Shown here in pieces: positions 24,901 through 33,542 of a stretch of 64,000 nucleotides of DNA. Numbering within the stretch: the first letter of the stretch is position 1; every line of letters starts with the position of its first letter. Source of the DNA: Actinomycetota bacterium (lineage in GTDB: Bacteria; Actinomycetota; Actinomycetes; Mycobacteriales; Micromonosporaceae). The stretch lies in the NCBI GenBank assembly GCA_005885555.1, contig VAWN01000025.1:1-64000 (forward strand). Direction: 5' to 3'. Below the pieces are notes generated by a model. That model ran no database searches and was not told the DNA's origin. It worked only from the letters and a program-made list of their open reading frames with translations. The translations under genes and the position numbers were made by a program.

Positions 24901-27144
24901 ATCGAACAGGCGGTCGTGGCGACCGGGCTCGCCGATGCGGCGTTCGTGGCGAAGGTCGGCGACGGGACGGCCGCGCAGCTGTTCGCGGCGGTACTGCCCG
25001 ATGCCCGGTCCGCGGTACCCGCGGCGGAACTGCCGGCGACGCTGCCGGCACGGCTGGGCGAGCGCCTGCCCGGGTACATGGTGCCATCGCACTGGCTGGT
25101 GCTGGACCAGCTGCCGATCGGCCCGACCGGCAAGGCGGACCGCGGCCGGATCGAGACCCTGCTCACCGAGGAGTTCGGCGGCCGCGGTGGCCCGGCCGAC
25201 GGCTCGCGCGGACTGGAGACAGCCACCGAACGGCAGCTCGCGCAGCTGTGGTCGGAACTGCTTGAGGTACCCGTGACGTCCGGCGACGCGTCGTTCTGGG
25301 AGCTCGGCGGGCATTCGTTGCGCGGCATCACGCTCGTCGCGCGGATCCGCGAACGCCTCGGCGTGGAGCTGCGCCTGCGCGACCTGTTCGACCGTCCATG
25401 CCTGTCCGACCTGGCGGCCTTCCTCGACGGGACCGACACCCTCGACAGGACCGACACCTCGGGGCCGTCCGGGACGGCGACCGCCCCGGTCGAGGTGGCG
25501 GCGACGGACTTCCAGCAGCGGATCTGGGTCGCGCTGAAGCTCGAACCCGAACCGGCCCTCTACAACGTGCCGTTCGCCTGGCGGGTGGCCGGTGAGCTGG
25601 ATGCGGCGCGGCTCGCCGTGGCACTGGCCCGGGTCGTCGCGCGCCACGAGGCGCTGCGGACCACCTTCGCCGATCGGCGCGGAGAGCTGCGCCAGGTCGT
25701 CGGGGCACCGTGGCGGCCGGTCGTCCATCGGCAAAGCTGTGCCGGTACCGGGGAACTCACGGCGTGCCTGCGCGCCGAGGCCGACCGGCCGTTCGACCTC
25801 GCGACGGGGCCGTTGCTGCGGGCCGGGCTCATCGACACCCCGGACGGGCAGATCCTCACGCTGACCGTCCACCACATCGTCTTCGACCTCTCGTCCCTGG
25901 CGATCCTGCTGGACGAGCTGCGCCGCTACTACGCGGACGACACGGTGGCCGACACGGCGGCCGAACCGGCGCCGAAGCAGTACCGCGACGTCGTCGAGGC
26001 CGCCGGGTCGGCCGACCCCGCCGCCCTGGACCGGTGGGTCAAGCGCCTGCACGGTGCGCCGGGCCGGTTGCCGCTGGACCGTCCACAGTGGAGCGAACCG
26101 CCCGGTGTGGTACCCCTGGACCTGCCCGACGATCTGCTCACGCTGATGCGCCCGGTGCAGGCCCGGTTCGGGATGTCCTGGTTCATGGTTGCCGCGGCGG
26201 CCCTTGCCGGTGCGCTGCACCGGTGGACCGGAAGCGACGACCTGACCTTCGGGTTCCCGACCGACATCCGTTCCGCGAACGGGTTGGACGGGGTCCTCGG
26301 ACCCTGCCTCAACATGGTCGTGGTGCGGTCACGATCGGCGGCCGGCACGCGGTTGTCCGAGCTGCTGGCCGCGACCCGGGACGACGTGCTGCAGGCGATC
26401 GAGGACCAGGACGTCCCCTTCGGCTCGGTCGTGGACGCGCTCAACCCGCCCCGCTCCGCCGGGTCCACGCCGTACCTCGACGTCGTCCTCGCGCCGCAGG
26501 TACACCCGGCGACCCCACCGGAGGTCGGCGGTTGTCACCTGACGCCGCTGACCACCACGGGTACCGTCGGCGCGGTCGGCAAGTTCGCGGTGACCGTCGG
26601 CCTGACGGTTGCCGGTGACCGGCTGACCGGCTCCCTGCTGTACCGCGGTGACCGGCTCTCCGCGGCCGCGGCGGCCGACCTGGCGCGCGCCTACGTCGAG
26701 GTGCTCGGCGCCGCTGTCCGCGACCCGGACGGCGTGCTGGAGACGCCCGGTCCGGCCGGCCGGTACCGGGACGGCGCCGTCGACACCGGTACCGCGGCGC
26801 CCACCGTCCACAGTGGACAGACGCCGCGCGGCGAGCTGGAGCGTCGCGTCGGCGCCATCTGGTCCGCGCTGCTCGGCATGGAAGCCATCGGGGCCGACGA
26901 CAACTTCTTCGACGCGGGCGGCAACTCGCTGAAGCTGGTGACCCTGCACGCCGAACTGTGCCGCGAGTTCGGCGTCGAGGTGCCGATCCAACGCCTCTTC
27001 GAGAACTGCACGGTGCGGACGATGGCCAGGTTCCTGGGGGAGTCCGGTGGGCAGCCGTCCCGGCCGGTGGCGCACAGCCTGGACGCCGCCGACCGGGCCA
27101 CCGCCCGGCGCAACCGGCTGCAGCACCAGGCGGGGCGGAGGTGA
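21922..27144 (+). CDS. NRPS with tandem adenylation domains (A-A-T-C-T)
   Basis: About 1740 residues. A1 (about 35-545) has HTSGSTGEPKGVMV, NGYGPTETTTF and LTANGKVDRRRL; my reading of its pocket is D-A-Y-W-W-G-G-T-F-K, a valine-like code. A Gly/Ala linker leads directly to A2 (about 575-1075; TYTSGSTGRPKGVVV, NGYGPTEATAF, PTGKADRGR), pocket D-V-C-F-V-G-G-A-F-K, unfamiliar. T1 (GGHSL, Ser near 1131), a condensation domain with HHIVFDL near 1317 (the usual Gly after Asp is Leu) and T2 (GGNSL, near 1668) follow. No carrier lies between A1 and A2. The start is uncertain: TTG at 21922 is the only standard upstream codon, but a GGGGGAA sits correctly before an in-frame ATC at 21991. First gene of the NRPS/PKS operon; overlaps or abuts the PKS gene. 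Confidence 0.88.
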   Translation: MRHGNRWQRNRWPPPVHRDGGTTINRETYPGYGDDTVPPLPDVTVAQLFEQQARQTPDAVAVEWAGGTITYARLHARTDRLARRLTRHGVQPGDRVAVLMHHSPELVVTLLAVAKCGAAYVPLDHRYPASRMRSILGGAGCVLLAVDNASRDHEVVSGQRTLLVVPDGTGGEDIPEGTADGATFVNPRPDPRAVLYIMHTSGSTGEPKGVMVTHRNVLALALDRIWRRGAHTRVLLHSPYAFDASTYELWVPLLSGGRVVIADEEVNSLLLRRLAGAGRITALWLTAGLFAALAEGDPGCLAGAREVWTGGDVVSPQAVARVAAACPAIVVFNGYGPTETTTFATRYQIHPGPSIEDDVPIGAAMDHTRLYVLDADGRPVPPGTVGQLHVGGEHVARGYVGRPDLTRERFLPDPFGPPGSRMYATGDLVRWDGEGRLRYLGRVDDQVKIRGFRIEPGEIESLLSRHPQVSRAAVVAQRLDAGGGRITAYVVPADPGAPPEPEALRGQLAGSLPEYMVPAEVVLVPAIPLTANGKVDRRRLSDPGRTGAAGGTAGAVVAGGTRAAGVAGGTRGAGQQHDPSPGVPTLVEQWVRRRPDACAVHDPVAGDSVTYAQLWRRSGELAGALAAMGVGRGHTVAVDLDRSVDLVVAFLGIARAGAAYLPLDTYAPPERVAGILAESGAGAAVVRDDTAGGRVPSSVRTLTAWAGGTGYPGDIRAPECDAAGEDPLYVTYTSGSTGRPKGVVVPHRAVVRLVTGARYCPVDAGDRVANTCNPAFDVTTCEIWSTLTAGGTVVPFPSVTDVSLGEWIALVRDQRITTMFLTTSLFHTVAWEEPDAFSTLRNLVVGGEQLDLSATRRVLAAGPPGRLVNGYGPTEATAFATYFECTRDSLAGLDRVPIGFALQQTSLHVLADDLSPVPAGTPGELCIGGPGVALGYLHRPELTAERFVTEPGTGELVYRTGDVVRELPGGALEMLGRRDRQVKLRGFRIELDEIEQAVVATGLADAAFVAKVGDGTAAQLFAAVLPDARSAVPAAELPATLPARLGERLPGYMVPSHWLVLDQLPIGPTGKADRGRIETLLTEEFGGRGGPADGSRGLETATERQLAQLWSELLEVPVTSGDASFWELGGHSLRGITLVARIRERLGVELRLRDLFDRPCLSDLAAFLDGTDTLDRTDTSGPSGTATAPVEVAATDFQQRIWVALKLEPEPALYNVPFAWRVAGELDAARLAVALARVVARHEALRTTFADRRGELRQVVGAPWRPVVHRQSCAGTGELTACLRAEADRPFDLATGPLLRAGLIDTPDGQILTLTVHHIVFDLSSLAILLDELRRYYADDTVADTAAEPAPKQYRDVVEAAGSADPAALDRWVKRLHGAPGRLPLDRPQWSEPPGVVPLDLPDDLLTLMRPVQARFGMSWFMVAAAALAGALHRWTGSDDLTFGFPTDIRSANGLDGVLGPCLNMVVVRSRSAAGTRLSELLAATRDDVLQAIEDQDVPFGSVVDALNPPRSAGSTPYLDVVLAPQVHPATPPEVGGCHLTPLTTTGTVGAVGKFAVTVGLTVAGDRLTGSLLYRGDRLSAAAAADLARAYVEVLGAAVRDPDGVLETPGPAGRYRDGAVDTGTAAPTVHSGQTPRGELERRVGAIWSALLGMEAIGADDNFFDAGGNSLKLVTLHAELCREFGVEVPIQRLFENCTVRTMARFLGESGGQPSRPVAHSLDAADRATARRNRLQHQAGRR
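23563..23643 (+). repeat. 27-bp tandem repeat encoding the A1-A2 linker
   Basis: Two nearly identical 27-base units (23591-23617 and 23618-23643, core TGGCCGGCGGAACCCGC then GCAGCCGG or GGAGCCGG) follow a third, diverged copy that starts near 23563. They encode a Gly/Ala/Thr-rich flexible linker (roughly AGGTRAAGV repeated) between the two adenylation domains. Copy-number change here would alter linker length in frame. Confidence 0.8.
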
Positions 27145-27146
27145 CG

Positions 27147-30100
27147 GTGGAAGCCGAGGGTGCGGTCGCGGTCATCGGCATGGCGTGCCGGTACCCCGGG
27201 GCGAGCGGCGTGGACGGCTTCTGGGCGGCGCTGCGGGACGGCACGGAGGGGATCACCCACTTCGACCGCGACGACCTCGTGGCCGGCGGGGCGGATCCGG
27301 AGCTGGTACGGCGGGTGGACTACGTCCCGGCCCGGGGCGTCCTGGCCGGGTCCCGCAACTTCGACTGGTCGTTCTTCGGGTACAGCCGCGCCGAGGCGGC
27401 CACCATCGATCCGCAGCACCGGGTGTTCCTCGAATGCGCCGCCGAGGCGATCGACGACGCCGGCATCGACCCGGCCCGGTTCCCCGGGTGGATCGGTGTG
27501 TACGCCGGCGCGGAAGGTACCAGTGCCGGCGGCGGCCCGGACGGCGTCGATCCGCTGGCCCGGATCATCGGGCAGCGCCAGGACTTCCTGACCACCCGGG
27601 TGGCGTACAAGCTCGGGCTGCGCGGACCCGCGCTCACCGTGCAGACCGCGTGCTCGACCTCGCTGACCGCGGTGCACATGGCGGTCCAGGGCCTGCAGGC
27701 GTACGAGTGCGACGCCGCGTTGGCCGGCGGTGTCTCGGTGGCGCCACCGGACGAGTGCGGCTACCTGTACCAGGAGGGCGGGATCCTGTCACCGGACGGG
27801 CACTGCCGGCCGTTCGACGAGAACGCGGCGGGCACGGTACCGGGCGACGGGGTCGGGATCGTCGTGCTGAAGCGGCTGGCCGACGCGCTGCGCGACGGGG
27901 ACCGCATCGCCGCGGTGATCCGCGGCTCGGCGATCAACAACGACGGTGCCGACAAGATCGGCTTCACCGCGCCGTCGATATCCGGCCAGCGCGACGCGAT
28001 CCTGCTCGCCCAGCGGGTGGCCGGCGTCGATCCGGCCGACATCCGGTACGTCGAGGCGCACGGGACGGGTACCCGCATCGGCGACCCCGTCGAGGTACAG
28101 GCGTTGACGGACGCCTTCCACACCGCCACCGACGGCACCGGCTGGTGCTGGATCGGCGCGGTCAAGAGCAACATCGGTCACACCGGCTCCGCCGCGGGCG
28201 TGGCCGGTCTGATCAAGACGGTGCTCATGCTGGAACACGGGGAACTGGTCCCCACGCTCCACTACCGCGCCCCGAACCCGCTGCTGAAGATCGAGACCAC
28301 ACCGTTCCGGGTGTGCGCGCAACGGCGACCGTGGCCCGCCGACGGCGCCCGGCTGGCCGCCATCAGCTCGTTCGGCGTCGGCGGTACCAACGCCCATGTC
28401 ATCGTCGCGGCAGCACCGCGGCGGACCGGGCCGCAACCGCGGCCGGGAGCCCGGATCCTGGCGCTGTCCAGCCCGTCGGTGGACGCGCTGGCCCGGCTGC
28501 GCCGCAGCCTCGCCGAGCACCTCGGCTCGCGGCCGCGCGCCTCGCTGGTGGAGATGTCGTGGACCCTCGCCGGCCGGCGCCGCTTCAGCCACCGCCAGGC
28601 GCTCGTGGTGGACAGCCGGGACGAGGCGTACCGGCTGCTGCGCGCCACCGCGGACCCGCCGCAGCGGGGTTCCGGTGACCGGATCGCCTTTCTCTTTCCC
28701 GGACAGGGGACGCTCGGCCACGCCGCCGGAGCGGCCGCGTACCGGCTGCTCCCCGGATTTGCCGGGTACTTCGCCGAGGTCGCGGACGCGGTGCGCGACG
28801 GGTACGGCATCGACCTGTCGCCGGTGGTCACCGACGGCGCGGCGCCGGCCGGCTGGTTCACCGACACCGTGCACCAGCAACTCGGGGTACTCGCCCTCGG
28901 CTACGCCCTCGGCCGGCGGCTCCTCGACTGGGGCGTCACCCCGGCGTTGCTGCTCGGCAACAGCATCGGCGAGTACACGGCCGCGACCCTCGCCGGACTG
29001 TGGACGCCGTCGGACGCCGCCGCCGTCGTGTACGAACGGGCCTCCGCGATGCGCGCCACCGAACCAGGCCGGATGGCCGCGGTCAGCGCGTCGGTCGACG
29101 AGGTGCGTGCGCGGATCGGATCGGACGGGCCCGTCGCCGTCGCCGTGGCCGGACCGGAACGTACCGTCATCTCCGGTGCCTGGGCCGCCATGGACAGACT
29201 CCTGGCCGGCGGTGCCCTGACCGGGTTCGAGACCCGGCTGATCGACACCGACCGGGCCTTCCACTCGGTGACGATGGAGCCGGCGACCCGGGCGCTGCGC
29301 GACGCGGTGGCGTCGACACCGCACCGCACACCGTCGCTGCCCATGGTGTCCACGGTCACCGGCGAACTGGCCGACGCGCAGTCCCTGGGTTCGCCCGACT
29401 ACTGGGCGCGGCAGCTTCGCCGGACGGTCCGCCTCGACGACGGGATCGCGACCGTCCTCGCGGCCGGCTGCGACATCCTCATCGAACTGGGGGCCGGTAC
29501 CTCGATGACCGGAGCGGCCCGCCGGCACCGGAACTGGACCGCGGACCGGGTGGCCCTCCCGCTGCTCGGCCGGCCGCCGGAGGAGCGCAACCTGCTGCGG
29601 GCGCTCGGCACGCTGTGGGAGCACGGCGCCGACATCGACCTGGCCGACCTGCTCGCCGCGGAACGGCCGGTGCGCTGCGCCCTGCCCGCACAGCCCCTGG
29701 ACTCACGCGACCCGGAAGCCGACGGCGCCGGGCGGGCCAGCGCCGGGCGGTTCGGCGCCGGGGCGCCCACGACCAACCGGCAGCGGCACCCGGCGGCCGG
29801 TACCCGGGACGGGCTCCGGACCGTGCTGGAACGCTTGTGGTGCGCGGCTCTCGGCGTACCGTCCGTGACCGAAACCGACGACTTCTACGCGCTCGGCGGG
29901 GAGTCGCTCATGGCGGTCACCCTGGTGAACCGGGTACGGGAACAGACCGCCTCGGCCGTCACCGTCGCGGAGTTCACCACAGCACCGACATTCGGCCGGC
30001 TGGTCGAGCTGGTCCGGCGGCACCGGTCCGCGGCAGGCGGCCCGGTGCCGGGCATCGTGCCGCTGCGCGAGGGCGGCGCGGGCCGGCCGCTGTTCCTGGC

Positions 30101-30785
30101 CGCCGACGCGACCGGTACCACGGCCGGTTACCGGACCCTCGCCGGGCACCTCGACGCCGGCCGCCCGGTCTTCGGGCTGGAGCCGGCCGGCCGCGCGGCC
30201 CGGCATCCGGTGTTCCCCCGGATCGAGGAGATCGCCGCCGGACACGTCGACGCCGCGCTCGTCGTCCAGGGTTGCGGACCGTACGCGCTCGGTGGCTGGT
30301 CCTTCGGCGCCGTGGTGGCGCACGAAATGGCGCGCCAGCTCATCGACCGTGGCGCGGCGGTCGAGACCCTCGTCTTCGTGGACGGGTACGCCCCCGCCCG
30401 CAAAGGGCTACCGATCGCCACCGCGCCCGGGTTCCTCGCCGGCACCCTCCGGCTGCAGGCCGAGGCGATCCTCGGCATCGGCACCATCGGCGGCCGGCTG
30501 CGCCGGGCGCCGGAGCTGCGCCGCCGGTTCGTGGCCAGCCTCGGCGCCCTGCTGCGGTACCGGCCCGCGCCGGTACCCTGCCCCGCCGTGGTGTTCCGGG
30601 CCGGGGTGGACCGGCGCGGCGCCGAGAACCTGCGCCGCGACCTGGCCACCTTGTACTCCGACGTGCAGGTCCACCCGATGTCCGGAGACCACTGGTCGAT
30701 CCTTGCCGAACCGCACGTCCGGGACCTCGCCGAGAAGCTGCGGTCGGCCCTGCCCGAGCCGGCCAACTCGACAGGAGGTCGCTGA
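27147..30785 (+). CDS. Type I PKS module with terminal thioesterase (KS-AT-ACP-TE)
   Basis: About 1212 residues. KS (about 5-425): active Cys in VQTACSTSL, His in EAHGTGT and NIGHTGSAAG. AT (about 510-820): FPGQGTLG, nucleophile in GNSIGEY (the common His before Ser is Asn) and RAFHS at the specificity loop, which fits malonyl-CoA. ACP (about 890-960): DDFYALGGESLMAV with the pantetheine Ser. TE (from about 975): GGWSFGAVVAHEM with the catalytic Ser and GDHWSIL with the His. No KR, DH or ER. It would extend the peptidyl chain by two carbons and release a beta-keto or cyclised product. GTG at 27147 has GGAGG five bases upstream; GTG at 27141 overlaps that site. It follows the NRPS without a gap. 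Confidence 0.9.
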   Translation: MEAEGAVAVIGMACRYPGASGVDGFWAALRDGTEGITHFDRDDLVAGGADPELVRRVDYVPARGVLAGSRNFDWSFFGYSRAEAATIDPQHRVFLECAAEAIDDAGIDPARFPGWIGVYAGAEGTSAGGGPDGVDPLARIIGQRQDFLTTRVAYKLGLRGPALTVQTACSTSLTAVHMAVQGLQAYECDAALAGGVSVAPPDECGYLYQEGGILSPDGHCRPFDENAAGTVPGDGVGIVVLKRLADALRDGDRIAAVIRGSAINNDGADKIGFTAPSISGQRDAILLAQRVAGVDPADIRYVEAHGTGTRIGDPVEVQALTDAFHTATDGTGWCWIGAVKSNIGHTGSAAGVAGLIKTVLMLEHGELVPTLHYRAPNPLLKIETTPFRVCAQRRPWPADGARLAAISSFGVGGTNAHVIVAAAPRRTGPQPRPGARILALSSPSVDALARLRRSLAEHLGSRPRASLVEMSWTLAGRRRFSHRQALVVDSRDEAYRLLRATADPPQRGSGDRIAFLFPGQGTLGHAAGAAAYRLLPGFAGYFAEVADAVRDGYGIDLSPVVTDGAAPAGWFTDTVHQQLGVLALGYALGRRLLDWGVTPALLLGNSIGEYTAATLAGLWTPSDAAAVVYERASAMRATEPGRMAAVSASVDEVRARIGSDGPVAVAVAGPERTVISGAWAAMDRLLAGGALTGFETRLIDTDRAFHSVTMEPATRALRDAVASTPHRTPSLPMVSTVTGELADAQSLGSPDYWARQLRRTVRLDDGIATVLAAGCDILIELGAGTSMTGAARRHRNWTADRVALPLLGRPPEERNLLRALGTLWEHGADIDLADLLAAERPVRCALPAQPLDSRDPEADGAGRASAGRFGAGAPTTNRQRHPAAGTRDGLRTVLERLWCAALGVPSVTETDDFYALGGESLMAVTLVNRVREQTASAVTVAEFTTAPTFGRLVELVRRHRSAAGGPVPGIVPLREGGAGRPLFLAADATGTTAGYRTLAGHLDAGRPVFGLEPAGRAARHPVFPRIEEIAAGHVDAALVVQGCGPYALGGWSFGAVVAHEMARQLIDRGAAVETLVFVDGYAPARKGLPIATAPGFLAGTLRLQAEAILGIGTIGGRLRRAPELRRRFVASLGALLRYRPAPVPCPAVVFRAGVDRRGAENLRRDLATLYSDVQVHPMSGDHWSILAEPHVRDLAEKLRSALPEPANSTGGR

Positions 30786-30789
30786 GCAC

Positions 30790-32205
30790 GTGAATCCGTC
30801 CTCGACGGTGGGGTACGTGCCGCGACACGCGACCATCCCCCCGCCCACCGCCCCGCCCACCGACCAGGTTCCGCCACCCGACCCCGCCCCGCGGTACGAC
30901 GCCGCCCCGCGGTACCACCGCCCGCGGCCGCCGGCCGATCCGCGGAGCACCGCCCGCAACCTCCACAGTGGAATCCTCGGGGCGGACGTCCCCGTCCATG
31001 CGCTGATCCGCAACCACGACTTCCAGGCGCTGTGGATCAGCAGGTTTTTCGCGAGCATCGGCAAGGAGACGGCCGACGTCGCCTACCCTCTGCTGATCCT
31101 GGCCGTCACCGGCTCGGCCACCTACGCCGGTACGGTCGGCGCGGTTCAGCTCGGCGTGGTCGGGTTCATCGCGATCACCGGCGGCGCCCTCGCCGACCGG
31201 ATCGACCGCCGCCGGTTGCTCATCGCCTGCGACACCGCCCGGGTGGTCCTGCTCGGCCTGTTCAGCGTGCTGATCGCGCTCGACCTGGCGAGCATCCCGT
31301 TGGTCTTCGTCATCGTGGTCGGCTCGGCCGCATGCGTGGGGATCTCGGAACCGGCGGCGTTGGCCGGGATCAAACAGATCGTGCAGCGCTCCCACCTCAC
31401 CCGCGCCACCGCCCAGAACCAGGTCCGTCCGCTCGGCGCCACGGTCGTCGGTACCCCGATCGGCAGTTCGCTGTTCGCGGTCGGCCGGGCGATCCCGTTC
31501 GTCGCCACCGCCCTGGCCTTCACCTGCTCGGCCACGCTGCTGTGGTTCATCCGCAAGCCGATGCAGGCGGCGCTGACCGGCAACGAGGACCGGCGCCACG
31601 TGGTGGCGGGCTTCCGCTACGTCGTCCGCCAGCCGGTGCTGCTCGTCTGGATGGTCTGGGTCATGGGTTCCAACATGGCCTTCAACCACACGGGAGCGTT
31701 CCTCGCGCTGATCGCCACCGCGAAGCAGCGCGGAGCGCCGGAGTCCACCGTCGGGCTCATGCTGGCCATCGCCGGCGGCGGCGGCCTGGTCGGTGCGATG
31801 CTGGCCACCACCGCACTGGCCCGGCTGCGGGCCTCCACGCTGTTCCTGATGGCGGCGTGGTCCGGTCCGGTGGCCGCCCTCGCGCTGGCCGTGGTACCCG
31901 GGGTCCTGCCGCTGGGATTCATCCTCGCCAGCGTCTTCCTGCGCGGCCCGATCGTCAACGCGCTGTTCTTCGCCTACGTCGCCGTACTGGTGCCGGACCG
32001 GTTGCAGGGGCGCGTGATGGGGGCCGTCATGTTCCTGTCCTACGTCGCCCAGCCGATCGGGATCTTCGCGATCGGATCGATCTTCGACACCGGCGGCCCG
32101 ATCTGGGTCTTCCTCATGATGTGCGCCGTCTCGACGCTGGCGGCGTTGCCGACGCTCACCCGCCGCATCCGCCGGCTGCCCGCACCCGAGGAGATGGTCG
32201 CATGA
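30790..32205 (+). CDS. MFS transporter with proline-rich N-terminal extension
   Basis: 471 residues. Residues 1-75 are a Pro-rich cytoplasmic extension (VNPSSTVGYVPRHATIPPPT, then repeats of APRY and PRPP). The remaining part has about 11-12 hydrophobic helices with the MFS loop ALADRIDRRRLLIACD between helices 2 and 3 and HLTRATAQNQVRPLG after helix 5. It resembles enterobactin exporter (EntS)-like MFS proteins. GTG at 30790 is preceded by AGGAGG. Located inside the NRPS/PKS operon, it probably exports the product and gives self-protection. It ends ATGA-coupled to the P450 gene. Confidence 0.88.
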   Translation: MNPSSTVGYVPRHATIPPPTAPPTDQVPPPDPAPRYDAAPRYHRPRPPADPRSTARNLHSGILGADVPVHALIRNHDFQALWISRFFASIGKETADVAYPLLILAVTGSATYAGTVGAVQLGVVGFIAITGGALADRIDRRRLLIACDTARVVLLGLFSVLIALDLASIPLVFVIVVGSAACVGISEPAALAGIKQIVQRSHLTRATAQNQVRPLGATVVGTPIGSSLFAVGRAIPFVATALAFTCSATLLWFIRKPMQAALTGNEDRRHVVAGFRYVVRQPVLLVWMVWVMGSNMAFNHTGAFLALIATAKQRGAPESTVGLMLAIAGGGGLVGAMLATTALARLRASTLFLMAAWSGPVAALALAVVPGVLPLGFILASVFLRGPIVNALFFAYVAVLVPDRLQGRVMGAVMFLSYVAQPIGIFAIGSIFDTGGPIWVFLMMCAVSTLAALPTLTRRIRRLPAPEEMVA

Positions 32206-33461
32206 CCGTACCAATGACATCAGAGCCCGCAGAGCCTGTGGCGACCGAGTTCGTCACCTGTCCCGGGGCCGATCCGCACCCGGAGAACGCGCGGTTGCGC
32301 GCGCACGGCCCGGTACACCCCATCGACTTTCCCCGGGGGGCGACCGCATACGTGGTCGTCGACCACGACACCGCCACCCGCGCCTTCACCGATCCGCGGC
32401 TGTCGAAGCGTCTGGCCAACGCCCCGGACTGGTTCCGCGACCAGACGCTGGCGAACAGCTCGGTCCTCGCGAGCAACATGCTGCTCGCCGATCCCCCCGA
32501 GCACACCCGGCTGAGAAAGCTGGTCAGCAGGGCCTTCCTGCCCCGGCGGATGGCGCTGCTGCGCCCGCGCATCCAGGAGCTGACCGACGATCTCATCGAC
32601 GCCTTCCCGGAGTGCGGCGAGCTGGACCTGTTGCCCGCGTTCGCGTTTCCGTTGCCGCTCATGGTGATCTGCGAGTTTCTCGGGATCCCGTACGAGGATC
32701 GGCCGCTGTTCCTGCGCTGGGGCCGGGTACTCAGCCAGGACCCCAGCCAGGAGGGGGCGCAGGCACGCGAGCGCCGGCTGGTCAACGACGAGGTCGTCGA
32801 CTACTTCACGAAGGTCCTGGCGGTTCGCCGCGCCGATGCGCCGGGGAACGTCCGTGACGACCTCATCGGCGACCTGGTACGGGCCGCCGACACCGACGGG
32901 ATGTTCAGTGACGAGGAGCTCATCTCCACGATCATCTTCCTCATCATCGCCGGCCACAAAACCACCGCGAACCTCATCGGCAACGGCATGGAGGCCCTGC
33001 TGCGCCACCCTGACCAGCTGGCCCGGTTGCGGGCGGAACCAGCCCTGGTGCCGTCCGCCGTCGAGGAGTTCCTGCGCTACGAGGGGTCGGTGGACCGCGG
33101 TACCCTGCGGGTCGCGGCCGAGGACATGCACCTGGGTGGGGTCGACATTCCCAAGGGCGCCTTCGTCCACCTGTCGATCTCGGCCGCGGACCGCGATCCG
33201 GCCGCATTCGAGGACCCGGATCGCTTCGACATCACCCGTTCGCCGAACCGGCACCTGGCCTTCGGGCACGGCGCGCACTTCTGCGCCGGCGCCCCGCTCG
33301 CCCGGCTGGAAGGGCAGGTGGCGTTCGCCACGTTGCTGCGTCGGCTGCCGGTGCTCGATCTCGCGGTACCGGCCCAGGAGCTGACGTGGGTGGCGGACAG
33401 CTCGATCAGCCGCGGCCTGGAGAGGCTACCCATCCGGATCGCCGGGCGCCGGCCGCGGTGA
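32202..33461 (+). CDS. Cytochrome P450
   Basis: 419 residues, soluble bacterial class I P450. Heme-binding loop FGHGAHFCAGAPLAR with the Cys ligand, I-helix IIAGHKTTANLI (oxygen-activating Thr pair, with AGHKT where many have AGHET), K-helix ExxR in VEEFLRYEG, and the early PPEHTRLRKLVSRAF block of the CYP105/CYP107 type. No ferredoxin or reductase is encoded nearby. It is translationally coupled to the exporter. Likely a hydroxylase that tailors the NRPS/PKS product or an amino acid on a carrier protein. Confidence 0.93.
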   Translation: MTVPMTSEPAEPVATEFVTCPGADPHPENARLRAHGPVHPIDFPRGATAYVVVDHDTATRAFTDPRLSKRLANAPDWFRDQTLANSSVLASNMLLADPPEHTRLRKLVSRAFLPRRMALLRPRIQELTDDLIDAFPECGELDLLPAFAFPLPLMVICEFLGIPYEDRPLFLRWGRVLSQDPSQEGAQARERRLVNDEVVDYFTKVLAVRRADAPGNVRDDLIGDLVRAADTDGMFSDEELISTIIFLIIAGHKTTANLIGNGMEALLRHPDQLARLRAEPALVPSAVEEFLRYEGSVDRGTLRVAAEDMHLGGVDIPKGAFVHLSISAADRDPAAFEDPDRFDITRSPNRHLAFGHGAHFCAGAPLARLEGQVAFATLLRRLPVLDLAVPAQELTWVADSSISRGLERLPIRIAGRRPR

Positions 33462-33542
33462 GCCGCCGGAACCCCACCGCGCACACTTTGGTAACCCGCC
33501 GGAGGAACTCCGGCACCAACCCGCGACCTGTGGAGGCACGAC

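Noticed and set aside
23305-26220. A very long open frame on the minus strand inside the first NRPS
   Set aside because: It is the mirror of the GC-biased codons of the NRPS gene. It has no ribosome site and no recognisable domain, and the composition is Arg/Gly/Val-rich as expected of a shadow.
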